A stretch of 64,000 nucleotides of DNA from Paenibacillus borealis. GTDB lineage: Bacteria > Bacillota > Bacilli > Paenibacillales > Paenibacillaceae. Position numbers and translations under genes: made by a program. Position 1 is the stretch's first letter. The number at the start of each line of letters is the position of its first letter. The notes under the pieces were generated by a model, which was given only the letters and a program-made list of their open reading frames with translations, searched no databases and was not told the origin of the DNA. The stretch covers positions 6,510,001-6,574,000 of the forward strand of contig NZ_CP009285.1 of the NCBI RefSeq assembly GCF_000758665.1, read 5' to 3'. Of the stretch, positions 45,501 to 52,407 are shown piece after piece.

Positions 45501-47061
45501 AGAAGACAAGCGAGCCGGAATACGTGCCGGAGTTAAAGCTGGCAGTTACATAAGTCCAGGTGCCTGTAGCCTTCGGCCTGATGAACTGGAGATTCTCACC
45601 ATTGCTCTTGGCCGTCTTCACCGTTACCGCGCCGCTGCCCTTCATCCACAGGCCGAAGGTGTAATCCGTATTCGCGGTAATTCCGCTGACCGTCTGCGTG
45701 ACCGTTTTCCAGTCAGACTTCTTGCCTTTGGGCACCGCCTGCATCGAACGGTTGCCGCTGTGTATATTCGCTGCGTCCACCGGTGCACTTGGGAGCGGCG
45801 AGCCGGATGGGCTTGGCGTTACGGTTGGTGTTACGGTCGGTGCTACGGTTGGTGTTGGTGCTGGAGTTGCTGTAGCAGCCGGGGTGGGTGTACTGGTCTG
45901 CACCGGCGTACTACTCGGAGCCGCTGTGCTGGTCGGACTTGGCGTACTGCTCGGACCCGGCGTACCGTTCTCCGAGGTTCCCTCTGCAACTGCAAACACA
46001 ACCGGCGAGCTGTTATTCGCGACAATCCAGTCCGTGAGTCCGCCTGCGGCCTCAAAGCTTGAGTTCAGCAGAAGATTGGACGATGCACCTTTGACTCCAA
46101 AAAATACATCGTCAATGTACATGGTGCCCATCGCTTCCGCCTGCGTAAAGCCCGAGCCGGAGAAGACGGCGCTGTCATAGATGGATACATACAGATCCTC
46201 AGCTGAAGTGGCGGTATAATCCGCTGTCCAGTAGACCCAGCTGCCGGTCGCTTTTTGGCGCACATACTGTAAAGCGCTTCCAGAACTTGAGCCCTTGGAC
46301 AGCTTCAGCGTGGCGGCCCCGCCGCCCTTCACCCACATGCCCAGCTCATAGACTGTGCCCGGAGTAATGCCGGTGATCTTCTGGGTGGCATAGGCCCAAC
46401 CGCTTGTTTTGCCCTGTAGATCCGCCTTCAGCGAGTGGGTTCCTGTATATACCGTTGTATTAACCGGCGGCGCTGTGGGCTGAGCGGGCTCCTCCCCCGG
46501 AGCGGCTTCCGCTACCGTAAAGACATCCTTCTCGTATTTGTTCCAGCCGCTGAAGCCTTGCTCAAAGCCCGCGTTCTGTAGCAGATTATCCGTGGAGCCG
46601 GCCAGCCCCAGAAAAGCATCATCCAGAACCATCGTTCCGGCGGCCTGGCTCTGCGGGAAGGCGGTTCCCGCGCTGTCCACAATGGAGAAGACCATCGTTC
46701 CAGACCGGGTCCCGGAATTGAAATCTATGGACTGATAGGTCCAGTCCCCGGTTGCTGCGGGCCGGGTGTAAGCTACCGTCGGGCCGCCCGACGACATCTT
46801 CAGCGTGACAATCCCGCTGCCTTTTACCCATACGCCGAAGGTATAGGCGGTATTGGCTGTTATTCCGGAGACCGATTGCTCCGTATACGCCCAATCGGTT
46901 GCGCCCGCCTTGAGCACCGCCTGCAGAACATGCGTACCGCTATGCGCCGCAAGCTCTCCCTCCGCCGCCGCAATGGCGGACTGGCCCGGAAACGGAGCGG
47001 CCAGCAGAACAACGGTACAGAGCACGGCGATTGTCTGTTTCAGCCTCTTCATTAATTTCAT
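39508..47061 (-). CDS. Giant secreted GH26 mannanase with second catalytic domain
   Basis: 2517 residues. Signal peptide (about 1-33); three CBM4/9-like modules (about 36-175, 190-345, 425-570) with a Pro/Thr linker (360-425). GH26 domain (590-905): acid/base Glu700 (RFGHEFNGGW), nucleophile Glu839 (ALCEWGL). CBM35/6-like module (926-1058), two CBM4/9-like (1075-1370), a lectin-like stretch, chitobiase-C-like sheet (1510-1585). A second TIM barrel (1600-2110) resembles GH50 and other clan-A enzymes, with Glu1828 (FANELPY) and Glu1983 (MTEFHYG). CBM9-like domain (2115-2320) and two repeats (NMWWGxNGxxYKLYE) end it. No wall anchor is seen. Mannan cleavage is well supported; the second activity is open. 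Confidence 0.88.
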   Translation of the reverse strand: MKLMKRLKQTIAVLCTVVLLAAPFPGQSAIAAAEGELAAHSGTHVLQAVLKAGATDWAYTEQSVSGITANTAYTFGVWVKGSGIVTLKMSSGGPTVAYTRPAATGDWTYQSIDFNSGTRSGTMVFSIVDSAGTAFPQSQAAGTMVLDDAFLGLAGSTDNLLQNAGFEQGFSGWNKYEKDVFTVAEAAPGEEPAQPTAPPVNTTVYTGTHSLKADLQGKTSGWAYATQKITGITPGTVYELGMWVKGGGAATLKLSKGSSSGSALQYVRQKATGSWVYWTADYTATSAEDLYVSIYDSAVFSGSGFTQAEAMGTMYIDDVFFGVKGASSNLLLNSSFEAAGGLTDWIVANNSSPVVFAVAEGTSENGTPGPSSTPSPTSTAAPSSTPVQTSTPTPAATATPAPTPTVAPTVTPTVTPSPSGSPLPSAPVDAANIHSGNRSMQAVPKGKKSDWKTVTQTVSGITANTDYTFGLWMKGSGAVTVKTAKSNGENLQFIRPKATGTWTYVTASFNSGTYSGSLVFSIADSAGSALPEAEAAGTMYIDDVFFGVTGGANLLLNSGFEQQLKYWGGDKGTVFTRYPDQSDNPPAEQYEGINNLGVYAWDRNPDGVTDFGDWVGRTPYLAEDFLEQNTWSDLEGGNRLAAWQNTPYAGSMLWAAYPFPKSGGSLAEAASGAYNGHYRKLGENLIASGMANATIRFGHEFNGGWYVWSVGNANDLDHLQKTEDFAESFRQFVNTLRSIPGQQFKFVWNPATAIWGVDLEAAFPGRDYVDFIGIDHYDQTWTQSGGTPIYGTAYQNADPAERLRRQQLAWTAEVNDGNWGLNMIAAFAEDQGVPLALCEWGLAARSDGMGGADNPYFIQQMHDWIENNNVAWHVYFNVSASDGDHDLYDTVAFPQSSAKFSELWNPAGAPDTAPAIEPADIPGISGPYVRIEGEDGILTGSVNKLHGDPWASGGEFAVMYKSVNALTFTNANRADNGLAIVYQGWQSDQKASLYVNGVLVKAGILFPQHGRSWSHSYGSVVIPDVQIPEGATVKLQINPSDELDNFDNFKVDYILLLGATGTYVPGDPADIEDGSQAVSVPSRTSFTRSGVWALTANVKGTGDTNGSSYSTQPVLTAGKSYTFGAWIKGSGKMALVIQNTSSWAEVLVKPFQATADWQYVSATYTPSATGPYNIKLGDRDTSGNAGRIYIDDVKLAGTEDGAAVIDENFEDGGTHWWNPANFTMTDYSRNAGSADAHSGSWALKVSSGGAAAGVETAFSPALHLKGGDAYTFKFWAKGSGGVSVQLQNKDNQQLLADESFAVASAGVWEEHSFTVQPAASGDYTLKLGSGSSGGVLYLDDLLLNAAGNNNLLANPDFELGTGYWQENAAFTVLNTNELQLADGLIDGLDSLDKVKESANIKIDNANTAWYGGDSARAVQGGAGGGYLLYELPSGITSVSISLYEDEANTPKGIAASVSDGSGFEPLALTADTYANAGKTNLPLTVYQSYGVPAGMTLLKIAIPDSSGAGTVQLSEVAINAVAAPVTAAPGAGEITPGQAVTLATSESGGNIYYTLTGSEAKLLYTGSITLDHSATLTAWTEAAGKRKSITRLFAYVNTEEIVVDAYGQIRTAEFPGKIHNDAEFAGAALADQAYTDGLTAPADRDAYGGLAGSQATYHFGQTGYFHIEQLNGKSVMVDPLGNLYFNLAVNGTGYVDETFTVVNGRENVYEWLPAKTGQFQTAYDGSGNFSFYVANQIRRTGQPFSQAQYSADSVDFVKSLGFTGLGAWSKASGMPYVDWLPMPNLKIGDSGLFDIFHPDMLNQLDTRFSALAANTGNQQLIGYMFANELPYNKLKSAVPAANASTGSKVRLVEMLAEEYGTIESFNTAWAMNAASFEALKNTSFAAKTELATQDMDHFTALYLDELYKQIAFYTKKYDPNHLAMGDRWLAGVMNDSKLREALAQYAGKYMDVLTYNYYTYDLNLDMLKHLYELAGETPFIMTEFHYGDPTTGLTFAARMAENEQDKGLMYSNYVEQAAASGIIVGANWFTYLDQAPTGRWFQGLNGEAGAIGLINVAGRPYQDFLESVSGTNAKIYDILLGDTTPYDHVFKPGQTERTSDKVLSVAKAAIAPVIGNLDTEWTGAATASITDVDLVLGVMKTGVGGQMSLTWDDNYFYFRSHIDDPTPMQSPNVIKGLTVPAAKAYLWAGDAIELFFGPKYVDEGGSMQFSDSQILLAAAMDASGNAQTAYYWAGYKEEEQPVIDMAAKPDEDGKGYTLEARIAFADLGVTGPSDGTAIRFDMGFDEGGAGGRERQFYWNGVESNSANREKWGKIILADGGTAAPAGVPGTPVLADNNGYDTGLADGDYQVTMNMWWGNNGDTYKLYENDVLIDTQTLSAHSPDAQTAVTSISGRKNGTYRYYAELTSRAGTTRSAPLTVAVTQAQPGTPVLSHNNWDQDGSFEISMNMWWGTNGSVYKLYENGVLIDTQTLAQRTPNAQSAVTRVRGKAPGSYEYRCELINSSGVSTSQMIVVQVTK

Positions 47062-47085
47062 AGGATCACTGCCCTTCTATGCTAG

Positions 47086-47119
47086 TAGCGGCAGACTCCC
47101 GGAATGCAAGCTGCCGCTC
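47086..47119 (-). terminator. Hairpin after binding-protein gene 2
   Basis: GCGGCAGCTTGCA faces TCTGCCGC. It is a diverged copy of the hairpin after paralogue 1 and lies between the binding protein and the giant GH26 gene, so it may lower read-through. Confidence 0.5.
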
Positions 47120-47126
47120 CTATGGT

Positions 47127-48683
47127 TTATTTGTTCAAAGTTGCGTACCAGTCATTGATTTCCTTCGCGCTCGCTTCTTCCCCGGCTGCCTTGTACTTGG
47201 CCTGGAAGTCTGCCAGTCCGTCCAGCGTATCCGCTCCGGCAATCAGCTTAATGGTATAGTCTCCGGCCATCGATTCCAGCTGCAGATTGTTCTTCGCGTA
47301 TTCCGGCATGTATGGCGCCAGCCCCAGAATATTCTGGATCTTGTATTCATCCGGCAGCTGGTTGTTCAGGCTGTCGAATGCTTCGAACTGCACCGGATTC
47401 TTCCGTGCCCGCGCCTGCCAGTACAGCGGATAGTTCTCTTCGTCCGTGCCCGACATATAGTTGTTCGACAGGTTGCGTTCGTCGTTGAAGGCCGGCAGAA
47501 TCGGCAGGTAAGCGCCGTTCTCGAACGTGTACGTCTTGCCTTCTTCCCCGATCGCCAGATTCTTGAACGTTTCCGGCTCCAAGGTTGCATTGATCCACTT
47601 CACCGCATCTTCCGGGTGCTTCGAAGCCTTCGGCACGAAGGTCAGACGGTCGAACCCGGCATTGCCGGAGAAGCCCGCTTCGCCCGAGGGTCCCTTCAGT
47701 GCCGAGACGAAGGCGAACTTCGCATCCGGGATGTTCTTCGTCAGCGCATCGGAGATGCCGCCGATATCGGCCCAGTGGACGATAATCGCTCCGGCTTTGC
47801 CGCTGGTGAATTTCTCTTTGGCGGTGGCGTCCTTGTTCACGACGAATTCCTTGTCCAGCAAGCCCTGCTTGTAGAGGTCTGCGGTATAGGTAATGTAGTC
47901 CTTATACGCCGGGTCCAGCAGGCGCGGTACCAGCTGGCCGTCCACATCATTCCACGTATTCGGCATGCCGAACGCGCCGACGATGTTATCCAGCATCGGC
48001 AGGTCGCCGCGGATGGTCAGCGGCACGTTCTGGTCGCCGTTGCCGCCCGGGTCCTTCTCCTTGAACGCCTTCAGGACGGCGGTCAGCTCATCGGTAGTGG
48101 TCGGCATCTTCAGCCCCAGCTTATCCAGCCAGTCCGTGCGGATCAGGATGCTGTTGTTTACTTTGTAAGTGACGACCACCGGAATCGCGTACACCTTGCC
48201 GTCGATCTTCAGCGCGTCCATCGACTCTTGGGAGATCGCCTTTTTGATATTGGGACCGTATTCATCAATCAGCGGCGTCAGATCGACCAGTGCGCCTTTT
48301 TGCGCATAATCGGAATAGAGCGCCATGTCATTGTAGGTAGTGACCACATCGTACGGCTCCCCGGAGGACATAATCAGGTTGAGCTTCTCGCCCCATTTGT
48401 CCTGCGGCAGCATGTCGTATGACACTTTGTAGCCGGTCTTCTCCTGCAGCATCGCGGCTACCGGATAGGTATTGTAATCCTCGCTTTGCCAGATGCTCAG
48501 CCGTTTAAGGTCCGGCTTCGATTCGGCGGCGGCTGTAGCCGGGCTCCCGGACTTATCCGCTGTATTTGCACCTCCTGCCGCTGTCGGGTTATTGCTGCCG
48601 TTGTTCGATGAGCATGCTGTCAGGGACGATGCGAGAAGCATGGTCACTGCGGCCAGTGAGATCATTTTGCCGATTGTTCTCAT
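47127..48683 (-). CDS. Sugar-binding lipoprotein, paralogue 2
   Basis: 518 residues with lipobox LLASSLTAC. ATG 48683 is chosen because TCAGGAGGG lies just upstream; the longer frame adds no signal peptide. The mature domain is nearly identical to the lipoprotein at 32275-33825, while signal peptide and linker differ (NNPTAAGGANTADKSGS). No permease adjoins it, so it probably feeds the LplB/YtcP pair 11 kb away or presents ligand to the sensor kinase. The promoter region, with cre site, copies that of the permease operon. Confidence 0.92.
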   Translation of the reverse strand: MRTIGKMISLAAVTMLLASSLTACSSNNGSNNPTAAGGANTADKSGSPATAAAESKPDLKRLSIWQSEDYNTYPVAAMLQEKTGYKVSYDMLPQDKWGEKLNLIMSSGEPYDVVTTYNDMALYSDYAQKGALVDLTPLIDEYGPNIKKAISQESMDALKIDGKVYAIPVVVTYKVNNSILIRTDWLDKLGLKMPTTTDELTAVLKAFKEKDPGGNGDQNVPLTIRGDLPMLDNIVGAFGMPNTWNDVDGQLVPRLLDPAYKDYITYTADLYKQGLLDKEFVVNKDATAKEKFTSGKAGAIIVHWADIGGISDALTKNIPDAKFAFVSALKGPSGEAGFSGNAGFDRLTFVPKASKHPEDAVKWINATLEPETFKNLAIGEEGKTYTFENGAYLPILPAFNDERNLSNNYMSGTDEENYPLYWQARARKNPVQFEAFDSLNNQLPDEYKIQNILGLAPYMPEYAKNNLQLESMAGDYTIKLIAGADTLDGLADFQAKYKAAGEEASAKEINDWYATLNK

Positions 48684-48808
48684 GTGTGAGACCCTCCTGA
48701 ATGTAATTTGTTTGTCATTGGCTGACCGGCAATCTCCGGCTTGCCAATGCTGGAACCTTATCACAGCCAGCAGATGAATCATCCGGCTGCCTCTTTAATC
48801 TAAAGCGA

Positions 48809-48866
48809 AGAGAACGCTTTCAGTAGCAGGCAATCCTTTAATTTCTGGTGTTATTCTATAAACTTG
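48809..48866 (-). promoter_or_regulatory. Shared promoter element and cre site, binding-protein gene 2
   Basis: cre at 48809-48822: complement TGAAAGCGTTCTCT, 13 of 14 to TGWAANCGNTNWCA. Ten bases on, AATCCTTTAATTTCTGG...TTATTCTATAAACTTGC (48832-48866). It points to carbon catabolite repression plus a specific activator, probably the YesN-type protein. Confidence 0.65.
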
Positions 48867-48913
48867 CCGGATTTTATACAGATATTAGTCCGATATCCAA
48901 ACTGCTCATACCC

Positions 48914-48960
48914 AAAAAGCCCGCACAACGGAGCAATCCCTGCTCCTGCCTGCGGACTTC
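48914..48960 (-). terminator. Terminator-like hairpin upstream of binding-protein gene 2
   Basis: AAGCCCGCA pairs with TGCGGACTT, with an inner GGAGCA/TGCTCC stem, followed by TTTTTGGG on the minus strand. It shields the promoter at 48866 from leftward read-through. The rest of 48684-49107 shows no gene. Confidence 0.6.
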
Positions 48961-49107
48961 CTGTTCATTTCCTTGCTATCCTTCAATGAAGAATATACAA
49001 CCAACTAAGGTAGTATATAGAAATAACTATTTTGTACTATTGTCCCTGCTCCTTATATCCGATATCGTAGGGTATAACTCACCTATGGAAGGGGCAGATG
49101 TCACCAC

Positions 49108-50226
49108 ATGCAAGCATCACATCCTTCATTATCCGCAGGAACCAGTGGGACACCGAAGACCACCCGGTTGAAAGTCATTGATATGGTCCGCGGCATCACC
49201 ATCCTGCTGGTTGTCGTTGGACATGCCGGCCTGACTCCAGCTGTACTGAACGATATGTTCAGAGATTTCCGTCTCCCGCTGTTCTTCATCGTCTCCGGTT
49301 ACTTATTCAGCGCCTCCAAGTATTTTGACAACCTTAAGTTATTACTGCGGACCAAGCTCCTGACTCTCGTCCTCCCCTACTTCACCGCCGGCCTGCTGAC
49401 CTACTGCCTCTGGGCAATCCTGCGGCTGGTCGCCAATGACCATAGTCCGGATGTAGGCTGGGTTCAGCCACTGGCCGCACTTCTCTACGGCAACTATTCC
49501 GACGGACTGCTGCTGAACATCCCCATCTGGTTCCTGACCTGCCTGTTCGTCACACAAATCGTCTTCTGCATCACCATGCGCTACATACACACACGCTCCT
49601 GGCAGCTCCAGCACGGGGTCATACTTGCGTTAAGCCTGACCGGCTACGGATTGGGACGGGTCTTCTTCCTGCCCTGGAACATCGATGTGGCCCTCGTCGC
49701 CCAGCTCTATGTGTTCATCGGCTATAAGCTGAAGCAGCATCAGGTCCTCAGCCGAATCCGCATTTTCAACCTGAATACCTTAATCCTGCTGTTCATCTTC
49801 CTGGCTGCCGCCTACTTCAACTCCTACGTCGACATGAACAACCGCGTATACGGCAACCTTCTCCTCTTCTACACCGCCGGTATCGCCGGAAGCCTGCTGG
49901 CCATCAAAGGCACCCAGCTGCTATCCAAATCCAAATTATGCGCGGCCCTCCTGACCTACATCGGCCAAGAATCCCTGGTCATCCTGATCTTCCATTACGG
50001 CATCTTCATCCTGCTGCTGAATTTCCTCGAACGTTATGTGCTGCACACCTATCTGGGCTGGTTCCCGACCACTGTGATTGCGGTAGCCGGATCGCTCGCC
50101 CTAAACCTGGTGATTAAGAAGGTACCGGTGCTTAGCTTGCTGATTAGCGGGAAGAGGGGGAAGGGGAGTAGACTATCTTCCTCTGAGCACGATGGCAGAA
50201 ACGCTATTACACTAACTGGTGGATAA
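49108..50226 (+). CDS. Acyltransferase 3 family membrane protein
   Basis: 372 residues with about ten membrane helices. The N-terminal motif VIDMVRGITILLVVVGHAG and PLFFIVSGYLF are those of acyltransferase-3 (OafA/WecH-like) proteins that O-acylate surface sugars at the membrane. The ribosome site GGAAGGGG is 18 bases before ATG 49108, which is long; a start at the TTG of codon 22 is possible. The basic, polar C-terminal 30 residues look unconserved. It is convergent with the fragment at 50321. Confidence 0.85.
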   Translation: MQASHPSLSAGTSGTPKTTRLKVIDMVRGITILLVVVGHAGLTPAVLNDMFRDFRLPLFFIVSGYLFSASKYFDNLKLLLRTKLLTLVLPYFTAGLLTYCLWAILRLVANDHSPDVGWVQPLAALLYGNYSDGLLLNIPIWFLTCLFVTQIVFCITMRYIHTRSWQLQHGVILALSLTGYGLGRVFFLPWNIDVALVAQLYVFIGYKLKQHQVLSRIRIFNLNTLILLFIFLAAAYFNSYVDMNNRVYGNLLLFYTAGIAGSLLAIKGTQLLSKSKLCAALLTYIGQESLVILIFHYGIFILLLNFLERYVLHTYLGWFPTTVIAVAGSLALNLVIKKVPVLSLLISGKRGKGSRLSSSEHDGRNAITLTGG

Positions 50227-50248
50227 ACGTATTGATTTTCAACGAAAA

Positions 50249-50283
50249 GAAGACCTTGGGTACTCTACTCTCACCAAGGTCTT
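50249..50283. terminator. Terminator between converging genes
   Basis: GAAGACCTTGG pairs perfectly with CCAAGGTCTTC around a 13-base loop. TTTTCGTT follows on the minus strand, so it mainly serves the short gene at 50321. Confidence 0.8.
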
Positions 50284-50320
50284 CGATTATTATAGTTATA
50301 TATCTATTCAGAAAGCTCTC

Positions 50321-50503
50321 TTACATCAGCTTCTTAATCTCATCCAGTGGTAACTCAACAGCTTTGGATACAGCTTCCGGAGTAAATCCATGAAGCAGCA
50401 ATTTTCGGATAATCTCGGCCTGGACTTCTTCTCTTCCTTCTTCTCTTCCTTCAGCTTTTCCTTCTTCGTATCCCCAACGTTTCCAGTGTGGCATCAGCTC
50501 CAT
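50321..50503 (-). CDS. Orphan Rpn/YhgA-like C-terminal tail, 60 residues
   Basis: The whole product resembles the tail of Rpn (YhgA-like, PD-(D/E)XK) transposase-related nucleases: a charged EEGKAEGREEGREEVQAEI coiled segment, then IIRKLLLHGFTPEAVSKAVELPLDEIKKL. The nuclease domain is absent. A GGAAGGTGAAG site stands before the ATG, so it could still be translated. It is most likely a remnant of a longer gene. Confidence 0.5.
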   Translation of the reverse strand: MELMPHWKRWGYEEGKAEGREEGREEVQAEIIRKLLLHGFTPEAVSKAVELPLDEIKKLM

Positions 50504-50621
50504 TATTACTTCACCTTCCTTTCAAAAAATGTCACAATGCGCATCGCAAAACGACGGAAACCTTTCAGGTCCCCATCGTCGTATGTGTAAGATTTCATTT
50601 TAAATGCTTAGCTAAAAGTAA

Positions 50622-51722
50622 TCAAACCCGCTCACCCACAGCCTCAGGAAGAGCTGGCTCCCGCCGCGGCGACACACTTGCCGACATCAGACTGGAGAGC
50701 TGCTTATAATTCATGGCGAACAGCATACCCAGCGCCGCCTCCATCAGGATGATGAGGTCCCTGTTCGGGATCACGAGCGGAACCGCAACTACGCTAATGA
50801 CGATAACCGCCCATGGCAGGAAGTGCTCCAGGTACTGCGCTATATAGCGGTTAAACCACAGAAGAATATGCATGCCCACATAGGTGCAGATCAGCACCAG
50901 CCCCCATATGAGCACAATGTACAGACGCCCCAGACCCAGCCGGTCAAACGCGAGGATCAGGAACAGATGGGTAAAAAGAAACAGCAACGAATGCTTGCCG
51001 GCATACAGCAGCGGATTAGCAGGAGCGTAGCTTTTGAACCTTCTGAAGAGATAGAACGCCCCGAACAACACAGTTATAGACAACAGCAGATAGGGCATGG
51101 ACATATTATATTTCACGTAATCCGCCTCACTCACACCTCCGTAACTGACGACCACCAGCATCCCGCCCGCAACCAGAGTCATGATCAGGTTCACCCGGTT
51201 ACTGGCCCGGTACGCAAAGACTCCCCCCAAGAACGCAAACAGCCAAGGGAAATACGTGAAGCCGACCGTTTCTGTGAACACAACAGATTTAAGTGGAAAG
51301 TCCGGCAGCCGGTGCCCGATGAACGAATGTACCGCAAACACGGCCAGCGACAGCAGCAGATATAGATAGAGCGGGGGCTTCAAATACTTCTCCAGCAAAT
51401 AGACACTGAGGACGCCAAGCGCGATGATCTGAGGAACATCCATAATCCGAAAAGCTTGTACATCCGGTCTCCACATCAGATTGTAGGCGAACCCGATGAC
51501 CGCGAACAGCACATAGAAGCCGAGAAGTGAACCGAAGCTGCGCCTCTTCACCTGCAAGGTGGTAGTCACCCCTGAGACCGCGAAGAATAGGACTGGAGCC
51601 ACACCCGCAACAATCTGAAACACCCGTTCATTGCCGTGGAAATACAGCGGAATATGCGCAATAATCATCAAAATACAGCTAATCCCCTTAATCGCATCCA
51701 AGGAATAGTCATATGGCTTCAT
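50622..51722 (-). CDS. Acyltransferase-type membrane protein
   Basis: About 366 residues, nine to ten membrane helices. The N-terminal SLDAIKGISCILMIIAHIPLYF with its His and the following LFFAVSGVTTT fit the acyltransferase-3/heparan-glucosaminide acetyltransferase-like superfamily. ATG 51722 is eight bases after GGAAGG and is preferred over GTG 51731. A role in acetylating surface glycans is plausible given the glycan genes at 56-64 kb, but the substrate is unknown. Confidence 0.75.
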   Translation of the reverse strand: MKPYDYSLDAIKGISCILMIIAHIPLYFHGNERVFQIVAGVAPVLFFAVSGVTTTLQVKRRSFGSLLGFYVLFAVIGFAYNLMWRPDVQAFRIMDVPQIIALGVLSVYLLEKYLKPPLYLYLLLSLAVFAVHSFIGHRLPDFPLKSVVFTETVGFTYFPWLFAFLGGVFAYRASNRVNLIMTLVAGGMLVVVSYGGVSEADYVKYNMSMPYLLLSITVLFGAFYLFRRFKSYAPANPLLYAGKHSLLFLFTHLFLILAFDRLGLGRLYIVLIWGLVLICTYVGMHILLWFNRYIAQYLEHFLPWAVIVISVVAVPLVIPNRDLIILMEAALGMLFAMNYKQLSSLMSASVSPRREPALPEAVGERV

Positions 51723-51858
51723 CCCCCTCACCTTCCTCTCCGTTCATATGTAATTCAACTAGAGTATAAAGTGAAATCCAAGATCCGCCATCCCTCCAAA
51801 GTGTAGCCCGCCATAACATTTTTGCATAAATGTGTAAATCCTAAGGAGTACTTAGAGC

Positions 51859-51887
51859 CAAAAAAATAGAGACCCTTTAGGTCTCCG
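51859..51887 (-). terminator. Terminator overlapping the small-protein stop, unit 1
   Basis: GGAGACC-TAAA-GGGTCTC followed by TATTTTTTT. The TAA of the 50-residue gene is in the hairpin loop. Confidence 0.8.
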
Positions 51888-52029
51888 TCGTTTCTATTCC
51901 CTGTTTGCTCAAAAGCCGCCGCCGCTGCGATCCCCGCTTCACCCACAGCCGATCCGCATCATCCCGGTAGAACCTGATCTGTATCCATCGCAAAGGTGTC
52001 CATATTTCCCTAAAATGATAATTAGGCAT
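51877..52029 (-). CDS. 50-residue protein of the duplicated unit, copy 1
   Basis: MPNYHFREIWTPLRWIQIRF begins a basic, aromatic-rich protein ending RRRLLSKQGIETTET. ATG 52029 lies eight bases after GGGAGAG; the longer frame (start 52086) has no ribosome site. I do not recognise the family. It follows regulator and peptide of unit 1. A near-identical gene (53971) sits between the two units, and a shortened one (56006) precedes unit 2. Its conservation across copies, including the leader, argues that it is a gene. Confidence 0.55.
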   Translation of the reverse strand: MPNYHFREIWTPLRWIQIRFYRDDADRLWVKRGSQRRRLLSKQGIETTET

Positions 52030-52196
52030 GGTCCATCTCTCCCAGACTATAAATAGATTTGCTTCTAAGTATAGACCGGGATGCACTATTTGTTTGTCGT
52101 TTTGTGGGTGCAGAGGCTAGAATATTATTAGTAGTTTTGTCGGATGTATTTATTATTCTATTGTTTCAGACCAATTTCAACTTCTGTATAAAAGAA

Positions 52197-52224
52197 CAAC
52201 GTCCCCGGTATTCCAGGAACGTTG
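52197..52224 (-). terminator. Terminator after peptide gene 1
   Basis: CAACGTTCCTGG faces CCGGGGACGTTG, then TTCTTTTATA on the minus strand; about 40 bases after the peptide stop. Confidence 0.75.
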
Positions 52225-52263
52225 CTTAGTCTGCGGAATTAGATTATTGCTGTCCGGCAAGTA

Positions 52264-52407
52264 TCAACCATCACCTAAACCGTGTCCCATAGTTTGCATC
52301 AGAAATTGAGTGCTGCTGTTTGCTACGGGCTCAGTAGTACCCACAGGTATAATAATTACAATAGCCAGACTACAGGAAGCTAGAAGCTTGAACAATTTTC
52401 TTTTCAT
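52264..52407 (-). CDS. Secreted pre-pro-peptide (pheromone candidate) of unit 1
   Basis: A 47-residue product: basic start MKRKLFK, hydrophobic core LLASCSLAIVIII, then a polar tail PVGTTEPVANSSTQ and C-terminus QTMGHGLGDG. This is the layout of PapR/NprX/Phr-type pro-peptides, which are exported, trimmed and re-imported to bind a TPR regulator. The ATG lies inside the last codons of the regulator gene (37-base overlap) and follows CAGGA. RRNPP peptide genes typically sit directly 3' of the receptor. The active fragment, probably near the C-terminus, cannot be fixed from sequence. Confidence 0.7.
   Translation of the reverse strand: MKRKLFKLLASCSLAIVIIIPVGTTEPVANSSTQFLMQTMGHGLGDG

Noticed and set aside
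47079..48422. A 447-codon plus-strand frame, echoed at 32764-33771
   Set aside because: Both are antisense to the two lipoprotein genes. Their similarity only reflects the paralogy of those genes.
24600..48683. The locus as a rhamnogalacturonan (pectin) locus because of YesM/YesN and Ytc/Lpl-type transporters
   Set aside because: Those regulators and transporters occur in many sugar loci, and no pectin lyase or GH105 gene is present. GH26, GH130 and GH36 point to mannan.
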